Shown piece by piece: positions 34,763 to 45,063 of a stretch of DNA of 64,000 nt. Each line of letters opens with the position of its first letter. Position 1 is the first letter of the stretch. The DNA is from Coniella vitis (taxonomy: Eukaryota; Ascomycota; Sordariomycetes; Diaporthales; Schizoparmaceae), in contig WUJK01000001.1 in the NCBI GenBank assembly GCA_011317545.1, positions 868,001-932,000 of the forward strand. The letters are read 5' to 3'. Below the pieces are notes generated by a model that worked only from the letters and a program-made list of their open reading frames with translations, did no database searches and was not told where the DNA came from. The translations under genes and the position numbers were made by a program.

Positions 34763-34835
34763 GATCTGGCCCGGGTTCGAACCGGAGACCTTCAGTGTGT
34801 TAGACTGACGTGATAACCAACTACACCACCTGACC
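34763..34835 (-). tRNA. tRNA-Val (AAC)
   Basis: 73 nt on the minus strand. D-arm GTGTAGTTGGTTATCAC, anticodon stem TCAGT/ACTGA with loop CTAACAC (anticodon AAC), variable AGGTC, T-arm TCCGG-TTCGAAC-CCGGG. The acceptor stem GGTCAGG/CCAGATC has one G-U pair and one A-A mismatch, so the gene may be slightly degenerate. No intron. Confidence 0.85.
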
Positions 34836-35349
34836 ATTTGGATGTGGAACACGTGACAAACTTTGGTATATATAGTGTGATCTATAGAAGTTGAATAGTT
34901 CTGCAATAATCTGACCCTGGCTTATTTACTTTGCCATTCTCTTTGAGGCTTCAACTCGTGGTTGAAGAGACTGGATTCGGTTCTGTGTGACAAACAATCT
35001 GTGGCCACCCAACTGTTGATGATGATGATTTTGTTGTTGTGACGTGTTATTTTGTTGCTGGGTTGGCAAGGGAACCTAGATCAGGGTTGATGTGGAAGCC
35101 AGTGTGGCCCATGCACCCAGGGTTGAGGATTCGCTGAATCAGCAGGCTTGCCCGCGGACCCGACCCCCCCACATGTACATAGTACTATAGTACATAGTAT
35201 GCCCACCCTTTTCTGTTCAATCACCAACTACTATAGTACCTGAGTACTGATCTTCTGCATACAACGTGCGGTTGATGGTATTTCAAGAGACGCCTCAGGG
35301 TGTTAGCCATCCTTTTGCAGCCGATCGTAGCGACTTAGCGTAGTCGCCT
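34836..35349. other. Intergenic host DNA left of the second transposon nest
   Basis: Contains a GTT/GAT-rich simple stretch at about 35018-35060 and a palindromic gtactatagtac with flanking tacatag repeats at about 35177-35200. A short ATG frame at 35275 points into the insertion site (see the 52115-52526 entry). The last 5 bp (cgcct) are the target site of A-3. Confidence 0.6.
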
Positions 35350-35592
35350 TGTTATGACCCACGAACGAGCAGGTCACAGGAACAGGCCAGCGCAACCATA
35401 TGCCAGCAAATCGGAACCTTAACGGACCGATAGGGATCTCTTATATAACAAAGTTATACTAGATGATACAACCAGGGTTAGGGTTATATAGGATAAGGGT
35501 GGACCGCAAGGACCGTACTACGACTCTATCGATTTAGACCGTAATAATCGATAAGCGACTTTATCGGTCTAAGGTACTATTTAGGGAATAGT
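35350..35592 (+). repeat. 5' LTR of A-3, first half
   Basis: Interrupted by B-2 at atagt (35588-35592). The first 90 bp are unusually intact, with many CA/TG. Contains ccagggttagggtta. Confidence 0.88.
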
Positions 35593-35931
35593 TATTATAG
35601 GCCCACGGGTAAATACACGGCTTCGGCATACCAGGGCACGAAGCCTTAGTTAGTATATTCCCTTCTCGTCTAGAGACTAATATTATATAAGCGCTAGATA
35701 GGAGCGTCTTCCGAGTAGCTTATAAGCCGTATAAAAGACTATCGGCAATAGAACCCGTATCGACGGTAGACCTATAGAAAACTCTATCTACGGGTAGATC
35801 TTAAACGTAAGAGCTACCTAAGAGCAGCTCTTACGCTGCTATATAAATACTACTCTTACTTCTCTCCTTAAGTTAGTTAATAATAGAAATTAGGATCGAA
35901 ACTACGAACGCTCTTTCGATACCCGTTTATA
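35593..35931 (+). repeat. 5' LTR of B-2
   Basis: 339 bp. The outer edge keeps CA (ggcataccagggcacgaag). Confidence 0.92.
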
Positions 35932-36009
35932 TTTAACTAACTTCTTTTCTACCTACCCTATATATCCAACGGTATTTATATACTTATTTAATATATAGCC
36001 TTAGGATAT

Positions 36010-39000
36010 TATACCCCTACGACGAGTAATTCGGATAACTCCCTACCTAAGCGAATAATAATAATAATAATATAATAATAATTATATAATAAATAGTTAC
36101 TTAAATAATAGAAGAGTAGTAGTATATTATTAAAGGAGTAATATAATAGTAGTACGAAGATAGCGTACGAAAACTAAAAGCGCTTATAATACGATTTATA
36201 TAAATCGAATAATCCTATAGCCTATTATTATAAGAGCTATTAGTAAGTATTAGTAACTTAATAGCTAAATACCCTAACCCGGTATCTAACGAACTAGAAG
36301 ATACTTATACCCCTACCTCCTAAGATATAAAAGACGCCGACGTCGATATAAACGAGGCCTTAAAGAGTATAATTATACTTAAACGTAAGCCCCTTTCTTA
36401 GCTAGCGAACTTTAAGGGTATATATATCTAATTCCTAGCGTAGGAGCGTATTATAAGGTATAAACTTATCCGAGATACCTACTTTATCGGGAATTATATA
36501 AATAAGTTCTAAGAAATCTATAAGTATTTAGAGGGAGATATAAAGGTTATAGCGAGGAGCTATTATATTATAAGAGGAGAGTATAGCCTTTAGAAACCCT
36601 CCTTATTCTTATAATAGCTCCGCTACCGATATTATAACGAGAATTATATTATCGTTACTTTTTAGAAGCTCCGGAGCTTTACTTAGAAGAAAGGTTAACC
36701 CTTCCCTAACTTCTTCTCCTAATAGGAGAAGTTATTAATAAACTCCGGCGGTATAAAGTAGCCGGACTTAGCTAAGTTAATATACCTAGAGGGCGCTATT
36801 AATAGTATATTATATATATAGCTTATTAATATAAAAATACTATCGATATATAATAACTAGGTAAAGAAAGTATTCTATATTTCGGCTAAGCTAGAAAGCT
36901 ATATTACTATCCGAAACGGTAATTACGCTTTACCCTTAAGCTATTTATCCGGAGCTATAATATAACGCTTTAGAATAACCTAGCGAGTAGGAGGAAACGG
37001 ATAGAAACCGTAAAACCCTTATACGGATCCCGATAGGGATACGGCTATAACTAGTATTAACGCTTTATAGGCTAATAAGTAGCGCGTAAGGTAAGTTAAT
37101 TAAGCGGAGATTAGGCGTAGGAAAGAATAGGGACTCTATTATAGGTATAAACGTTCGAATTATAGAATCGCTCGTTACCCTTTCCTACCTATATACCCGC
37201 CTATTAGCTTAAGAGCTATCCGGGAGACGGAAATTAATATCGCCGATACTAACCTTATCGACTTTAACGATACTACCGAGGAATAGGAGGAAAACTAGCT
37301 ACTCCTATATAAAATCGTATATAGGAGCTTATAGGTTTCGACTTTAGCTTATAAGAAGTAAAGCGTTAGATAAATAGAAACTATTTTATAATAAACCTAT
37401 TCTATAATTTAACTCTATTTATCCTAATACTTATTAATTCTAACTATAATTATTATTCTACTATAAGCAAGACGCTTATATATAAGTTAAAACTTCCGTA
37501 TATACCTATCCCGCCTAAGACCCTTTATTAATCGCTTAGGGAGAGAATATTATATAAATAGCCCGTTATCCGCTATATAACCTACCTTAATATAGATTTA
37601 GACGGGTATTTATATCGTATTTAGGCCTATATAATTCCCCGCCTTTAGTATAACCTTATTTTAGGAAAACCTTAGGTAGAAAGAGAAAGGGTAATATATA
37701 TAGCTTATAAGTACCGCTTAAGTATTAAACGAGTAGGAGGATTAGAGGTTTAGGAATAAGGATACGGTCTTAAGAACTTTAACTATATATCTATTAATAC
37801 CCTTATTATCTAGAGCGAAGTCCGGTATATAAAACGCTTAAATACTACTTAGGTAGTACTTTTTAGTATTATAATAGTCGATATTATTAAAGCCCTATTA
37901 CCGAAAGTAGAATCCTCGGTTAATAAGAAACTCCCCCTAGAGTATTATAAGTTCCGGAACCTCTTTAATAAGGATATAGCTTCTATACTACTACTATATA
38001 GGAAAGGAGCGGACTATAAGATTCGGCTATATAAGAAAGCGGATAGGTTTATTATAAACGCTTTATAAGGCCTATTATATAGGATATCTAGAGAAAAACT
38101 TATCGTACTAAGGAAGATTCTTACTAAGCTATTCGATATAAGCTATATTAAAGCTAGTAGCTCCTTAATAGGAGCTCTTATAATCTTTATTAAGAAACTA
38201 GGGGGTAGCCTCCGTTTTTATATAAACTATCGTACGCTTAATACTATTTCGAAAGCCGACCGCTACCCGCTCCCCCTTATTAAAGAGACTTTATCTAATA
38301 TTATAAACGCTAAATATTTTACTAAGCTCGATATATAAATAGCGTTTTATAAGCTTTATATTAAGGAAGGAGATAAGTAGAAGATTACCTTTTATATAAG
38401 GTATAGCCTCTTCGAATAGCTAGTAACCTTATTCGGACTTATAAGCGCTCCTATAATATTCTAGCGCTATATTAATAACGTTCTACGCCCTTACCTAGAT
38501 ATCTTCTATTTAGCTTATATCGATAATATTCTAGTATATACCGACGGTACGGCTAAAGATTACCGAGTAAAGGTAAAGCTAATATTATATACTCTTAAAA
38601 TAATAGGTCTAAATTTAGATATCGCTAAATACGAATTCGGTATAACCGAGATAAAATACCTAGGCTTTATTATCGAAGCGGGGGTAGGGATTTATATAGA
38701 CCCTAAGAAGGTATACGCTATATATAATTAGGAGGCTCCGAAGACGGTTAAGGGAGTCTGTAGCTTCTTAGGATTTATAAACTTCTATCGTTAGTTTATC
38801 GCTAATTATTCCGAAATCGTAGGGCCCCTCTTAACTTTAACTAAGAAGGGGGTTTTATTTAGGTTTAGGGAGTAGGAAGAAGCTATATTTAAATAGCTAA
38901 AGTATCTCTTTATTAGTAAGCCTATACTTGCTTAATAGGATCCGGATAAGGAGATAGTATTAAAGGCGGATTATTCTAGATATTCGTTAAGCGGCTACCT

Positions 39001-40969
39001 TTCTTAAAGGGATAAATATAGTATCCTCCGCCTAATAGTATATTATTTATACCGCTTAAGCCCTATAGAATATAACTACGAGATCTATAATAAGGAACTA
39101 TTAGCCGTTATTAATTATTTAAAAGTATAGGATATAAAGCTTAGGGGTATTATACTATTATTTATAATTTATTCGGATTATAAGAACCTTGAATATTTTA
39201 TAATATTATAACGTTTTACCGAGAGGTAAGTCTACTAGTCCGAGACGATAGCTCGTTTTCGATACTACTTAATCTACTGCGCGGGAATAGCTAATAAGTA
39301 TCTAAACGCCCTTTCGAGGAGGGAGCAGGATATACTATATAATATATCTAATAAACGCCTTGCCGGTAGGTAAATCCAGCTTTTACTATCGATAGAGATA
39401 AGCTAAGTTATAGTATATAACGAGCTACTCCTAATAAGTAGCGAGGTTTTTATATAAGAGGAGCTCTAACGTTTATAGGATAACGCTACCTTACGTAATA
39501 AGGTATACTCCTAGCTTATAAGCGTAGTTTATAGGGGTAAACGCTTTTTTCCCCCTTACCTACGGATATCCGAAGGTAAGCTTATTAAGGTATTTATAGC
39601 GGAGTATTCGATCGATAAGAAAGGATTACTTAGGTTCCGCGAATAGCTCTAATTACCGGATTAGAAACCCCTATATACTAAATTAATATAGAGTATCTAT
39701 AATTCTACTCTATCTAGCTACCTAGGGAGGGATATTATTATTATAATAATAATAAGGGGCTATTTTTAGCTAGGTATATACCGTAGTATTCGGCGGTTTA
39801 TATAAAATTATAATGTTTATAAACGTAAAACGGTATAGAGATATTAGAGGAAGGGCCTTCTTAAGCCCCTACTAATACCTAAGCGGGTATAAAGCGAGTT
39901 ATCCGTAGACTTTATAATCGACCTCCCTTATAAGGACGATATAAGAGAGGCTTACTTAATAGTAATTATAAACCGACTAACGAAAGCTATTATACTCGAA
40001 GCTATATATAGTATAAGCGCGGAAGTATATATAGAGCGGTTCTTATACTATTATTAGCGGTTTTATAGTTTCCCTAAAGTAATAGTTAGTAACTAAGGCT
40101 TAAATTAGGTAGGAGGGTTCTAGCGCCGATTATATAAGCTTATAAAGATAGAATAGCGCTTAAGTACCGCTTTCTACCTATAAACGGATAGAGCTATAAA
40201 AAGGGTAAACTAAGAGGTTATAAACTACCTCCGAGCGTTTATTATATATATATAATTAGATTAGCCGATACTCCTACCTAATATTTAACTAACTATTAAT
40301 AATAGGAATATTAATATAATTAGCCTTAGCCTATTTTTTATCTTATATAACTATTATATAGATCTAATCGAATAAATAGAGTATAATACGTTATTAGTAT
40401 AAGCGCCTAGAGTTTAAGCTAAGAATTTTATTTAATAGCTTAAAGATATAATTACTTTCGCTTAAGCTATAATAATAGTTATATAGTAACGAATAGAAGA
40501 ATCTATAAATAAGTTATAAATAATTATAGAGCGGCTTATTAAGGGCGATAAGGTTTAGCTCTCCCTATAAAATATTACTACCGACCGCCCTTTAAAGAAA
40601 TTAGCCTAGCTATACGAGAAGTATACCGTAATATACGTTATTAGCCCTTATATAGTAGAATTAGATATCCCGCCGGGTATTTACCCTCGTTTCTATATAA
40701 ATCTCCTAATTCGAGCTATATAAGACCCGTTCCCGTTATAGGTATAAAGAGAATATTAGCTTAACCCTATTATAGTTAAAGAGGGAAAGGAACCCGAGTA
40801 TTAGGTAGAGAGTATTATTAGAGTATATAATAAGCCGTATAAAGGCTATACGAAAATAGATAAAACGCTATAATATAAAGTCCTAGTTAAGTAGGTCGGA
40901 TAGGATTAGTTAGACTAATAGCTATTATCCGAATTTAAAGATATAGTTATTCTTAAGGAGTTCGAATAA
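36010..40969 (+). pseudogene. gag-pol of B-2 (RIP-degraded)
   Basis: The gag part starts near an AAT/ATA trinucleotide run at about 36054-36110 (probably a former Gln/Asn repeat). It ends in a zinc knuckle at about 37131-37178 with C-x2-C-x4-H-x4-C spacing, where the Cys/His positions now read Tyr (LYYRYKRSNYRIARY). A protease-like L-I-(D/N)-S segment is at about 37430. The RT motif Y-I-D-(D/N) is at 38516-38527. RNase H follows, then an integrase core (DFIIDLPYKDD) near 39915 and a C-terminal chromodomain (YKVLVK, LLSEFKDIVILKEFE) ending at TAA 40967-40969. Stops of the CAG/CAA/TGG type are found throughout. This is a different chromovirus family from A. Confidence 0.85.
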
Positions 40970-41085
40970 TGCTATAATAGCGCTACGAGTTATAATAGCC
41001 TAAAATCGTAGAAAAGAAGAGCGGGGAAATTAAATACTATAGATAAAAAGAAAACTATATATAAAACGCGCGCTAATATAGCTAC

Positions 41086-41709
41086 CTACTTATCCTCGCT
41101 TACCTCCTCCTTACTACTAGAATTACTCTCTTTAGTTTTACTAGAATAAGGGTCGTTATTAACGCTATATTTCGCTTTAGTACTAATTAAGCCCTTACCC
41201 TTATTACCCCCCTTTATAAGCTTTGCTAATAAATCGGTAATATCCTTTAGCGTTACCGCCTAGCGGCGTATAAGCTTACGGCTATAGCGCTAATATAAAG
41301 TTAATAGGATATAAATAGGGAAGGAATAATAGGTATATACGCTATAGGTATACTTATTATTTAATAACCGGACCTCGTTATAGCTAGCTTAAGTCTTACC
41401 TAGCTTAAATAGGTAGTTACGGGTATAATATATAGCGAGAGCGGTAAGGGCCTAGGGGCGGAGAGTATTTAGAGTATATAAGTACGGGAAGGCGCGAGTA
41501 GGGAAAGAGTAGTATATATTAGGGTTAGAAGTATTATAGGTAAGGGAATAGTTAATTATAGTAATAATAATAATATATATCTTATCGATCTAGTAAAAAG
41601 GGGTATAGGAGTAGCCGGAGTTCTTACCCTTCTTATTTATCCTATAGGGGAAATAATAAGCGCCGGCTATAATAATTAGTAAGCTATAAAGAAGTAGGGG
41701 AAGCGCTAT
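41086..41709 (-). pseudogene. Antisense ORF of B-2: signal-peptide-bearing, membrane-protein-like
   Basis: Same 208-codon span (207 residues plus stop) as 25142-25765 in B-1, with different RIP hits. The start is ATA-GCG-CTT (41709), where a G-to-A change of ATG is the simplest reading. The N-terminus is hydrophobic (LPLLLYSLLIIIAGAYYF). The middle has NKKGKNSGYSYTPFY, and the tail has NNDPYSSKTKESNSSSKEE then DK-TAG (41088-41086). Past the TAG the same frame runs to 40990 through ILARVLYIVFFLSIVFNF. The agreement of two independently mutated copies over the full frame supports a real former gene. Confidence 0.62.
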
Positions 41710-42130
41710 TTACTAATATTATAGAGGTAAAGGGAGAGGGGGTTTTTAAAGGCCCTTATAATATAGGGTAGGTACTATTCGTCCCTAATACCTTTAGGGA
41801 GGGTAATATAAGGTTAGAGCTATAGGTTAGTAGCGATAACGCTTTAAATAAGCTTATTAATAGCTTTATCGAGCTAAGCGGCGGTAGGGGTAAGGATAAT
41901 AGCGGTAGGAGTAGCAACGGGCGTAATAGGAGTAGCTATAGCTATAGCTATAGGTATTACTACTATAGGAGTAGCTATAAAGCCTATAGTAATAATAGGG
42001 GCGGTAGCGGTAGGTATAGCGGTAGGAGCTATACTAGTTTACTTAGAGCGAATAGCGATATTTATACTATTAGTAGAGCTAAATATAAATAGAGGACGAA
42101 TAGGAAAGGCGTAATACTTACCTTATTATT
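41710..42130 (-). pseudogene. Thr/Ala/Pro-rich antisense frame of B-2
   Basis: Counterpart of 24729-25141. It has Thr/Ala/Pro-rich low complexity (IATPITPVATPTA) followed by LDKAINKLI and PYITLPKGIRDE. It lies in a different frame from the downstream antisense ORF, so it is either a separate ORF or an exon. Confidence 0.4.
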
Positions 42131-42514
42131 ATAGGGGTTAGTTTCGTATAATTTATAAGGGTTTTAGTTTAATTAAGAGAAAGGAATAACCCCTAGAGTA
42201 GGGGTTAAGGGGGTATTTATACTTTTTCGAAGCTCTAAGAGTAAAGATATTATATCTATAACCGCTTATTAAGTTAAGGGCGTTACTATTATTCTATTAA
42301 CGAATAATAGGCGGTAGAACTTATAGATTCGCTAATAGCTAGGTTAAAGGGAGCTCCGCGGATGTAAAACTCCTTTTATACTTATTAGGTATAAGGATAA
42401 GGCTCCTTTAATAGGGTAAGCGGGCGTAGCGGCGTTATATCGTTATACTTTTTAGGTAGCTATTATACTATATACGGCTCTATAAGAGGGCGTTCGGCTT
42501 AAGCGGGGGGGTAA

Positions 42515-42853
42515 TATTATAAGCCTACGGGTAAATATACGGCTTCGGTATATTAGGGTATAAAGCCTTAGTTAGTATATTCCCTTCTCGTCTAAAGACT
42601 AATATTATATAAATACTAGATAGGAGCGTCTTCCGAGCAGCTTATAAGCTATATAAAAGACTATCGGTAATAGGACCCGTATCGACGGTAAACCTATAGA
42701 AAACTCTATCTATAAGTAGATCTTAAACGTAAGAGCTACTTAAGAGTAGCTCTCGCGCTGCTATATAGATACTACTCTTACTTCTCTCCTTAAGTTAGTT
42801 AATAATAGAAATTAGGATTGAAACTGCGAACGCTCTCTCGATGCCCGTTCATA
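42515..42853 (+). repeat. 3' LTR of B-2
   Basis: 339 bp, followed by the TSD atagt and the rest of the A-3 5' LTR. Confidence 0.92.
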
Positions 42854-42858
42854 ATAGT

Positions 42859-43096
42859 AGTTAATAATAGAAGGATATAAGGATAAGAGTTTATAGCTTA
42901 ATATTAGATAGTTTCCTTATAGTCTTTAGTTATAAATCAAAGTATTATTTTATATAATAGGGTAATCCCTCTTAAGTATTTATAATACTTAATATTACTC
43001 GATAATATACGAAGATTTAAAGGTAATACTTCCCCGCCTATTAATATATAATTATAGGTACTTCTAGAATCCGGGATTTAGGTAAGGATTATTATA
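42859..43096 (+). repeat. 5' LTR of A-3, second half
   Basis: Continues the LTR interrupted at 35592. The join recreates the sequence seen intact in the 3' LTR around 51850-51880. Confidence 0.88.
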
Positions 43097-44578
43097 TTTT
43101 TATAACTCTTATTTAAGATAATTTATATATACCTTTTAGGTAATATTAAATATAGTATTTAATTATAATACTAATAGTTCTAGCCCCTTCGACGATTAAC
43201 TAGACCTAGAATACTAATTAGTAACTCTTAATTATTATTAACGTATTTATTATATATATTATAGAACTTAAGGCTTAAGGAAGTATTAGCGGAACTCCTT
43301 ATAAACCTTTTAAGATAGAATAGCCTAAGGTTTATTACGGATAAGAAGACGATATTTAACCCTTTATTATAGCCCTTAGAGCTTACTTCTAGTATTATTA
43401 ATAGTAATTCCCTACTAAAGCTAAGAAAGTGGAATTTATAGCTAATAGGCTTAAAAGCGATATACTTATATAGTTTAGACCTATCCTATAGAACTTCCTG
43501 GAATTCGATATAGAAGAGATTAGAGAAGACGAGATTAATAAACTCTTTATATTATTCGAAACCTTTACCTAGATACTTAAGGAAACCTTTAGAAACCCTA
43601 ACGAAAAGCATAATATAGAACGTAAGATCTCCTAACTTAAGTAAACTAAATTAGTATCGTATTATATAATACTCTTTAGATAAATTATATTATATCTTTA
43701 TTAGGATAATAAACCCCTTATAATAGCCTATTATAATAAACTTAAAGAATTTATTAAAAATAAATTATATAAAATACCCCGATTAGAGATATTCGTAGAA
43801 TTTATAGTAATAATAATAGCTATTAATAACCGTAATTAAGAAAGGAACTAGGAATAGTAAGGAAGGTAAAGACCTATTACTAACTTTATACCCCGGGCTA
43901 ATACCGGAAAATAATATTAATAGCTACCTTAACGCTTTATACCCCGATAGAATAACTATTATAGAATAATAACTAGCGGTATAATATATTTAGGCCCTAT
44001 AAAGCTTAATATAGCTTAATATAAACCTATAAATAAGGAATACTTTAATTATAATAAGATAGGCTACTTTATACGAGAATACCGATAACCTAAGAAACCT
44101 AGAGAATTTAAGAAAATCCCCGAAGAACGATAGGCTAATATTATAATATACGAGATTACGGATTCTACTCCTAGCTAAAACTAGCTTTTAGAGTAAACGT
44201 CGGACGATTCCGATTATAGACTCTTTAACTAAACCTTCTATTATAAGGATAATTATATAATATACCTTTCGGTAAAATAAGGCTTAGGATAATTCCCCTA
44301 GAAACCTTATAAGGAACGATAAATTATAGTTACTTAGAGAATACCCCTCCCTACGGATAACGGTTTATTCGAAAGATTAATAATAAAGTAATAAGCCTAG
44401 CTTATTAGGGAGTACCCCTATTAATACGATATAGAAGGATATAAGCTATTTAACGAAACGAAAACTATATAAAGTAATATTACGGAAATTATAAAATAGT
44501 AGGAAACGCTTAATATTAATTAGGATACTAATACTTAAACTATTAATAAAGAAACGAGCTTAGAATTAGAAAGCTTTA
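43097..44578 (+). pseudogene. gag and start of pol of A-3 (A1-type, RIP-degraded, cut by A-4)
   Basis: The same gag type as A1-1 (KAKKVEFIANRL, FLEFDIEEI, LKETFRNPNEK) with a zinc knuckle at about 44035-44094 (EYFNYNKIGYFIREYR). The reading breaks off at 44578 within the sequence gaattagaaagctttata, which is uninterrupted in other copies (17514, 46500). Confidence 0.82.
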
Positions 44579-45063
44579 TATTATGACCCATGAACATGCA
44601 GGTCACAGGAACAGGCCAGTACAACCATATGCTAGCAAATCGGAACCTCAACGGACCGATGGGGATCTCTTATATAACCAAGTTATATAGGATAATATAG
44701 TTAGGGTTAGGGTTATACGAACCAATTAGGGATAGATTATTAAGATTATTAGATAATCCAGCAGAGCCGGATTATTTAGATTACGAAATAATCTAGATAA
44801 TCTAGGGTTAAATAGGGTATTTAATATAGAATAACGGAAGGATATAAGGACGATAGATTTCCTAGCTATTAGATAGTTTTCCTTATAGTCTTTAATTATA
44901 AATCTAAGTATTATTTTATATAATAGGGTAATCCCTCTTAATTATTTATAATACTTAATATTGCTCGATAACGTACGAAGACTTAAAGGTAATACTTCCC
45001 CGCCTACTAATATTCAACTTATAAGTACTTCCAGAATCCGGGATTTAGGTAAAGATTATTATA
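44579..45063 (+). repeat. 5' LTR of A-4 (A2-type), no 3' partner found
   Basis: 485 bp, the A2 LTR length. The first 80 bp hold many intact CA/TG sites (catgaacatgcaggtcacagg), and it carries a telomere-like ttagggttagggtta. A 3' LTR followed by the expected target cttta is not present to its right. Confidence 0.85.

Larger units (their letters stand above)
35593..42853 (+). mobile_element. Ty3/gypsy chromovirus B-2, full length (7261 bp), nested in the A-3 LTR
   Basis: The target duplication atagt lies at 35588-35592 and 42854-42858. The LTRs are 339 bp (35593-35931 and 42515-42853), with a purine/G-rich tract (aagcggggggg) just before the 3' LTR. It has the same length and LTR size as B-1 but the opposite orientation. 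RIP-mutated except at its outer edges. Confidence 0.94.

Noticed and set aside
34700..34906. 68-codon minus-strand frame
   Set aside because: It runs straight through the tRNA-Val gene and has no coding feature.
36054..36110. AAT/ATA trinucleotide run as an ordinary microsatellite
   Set aside because: The same run is at the same place in B-1 (about 30740-30800), within the gag start region, so it is part of the element's coding sequence.
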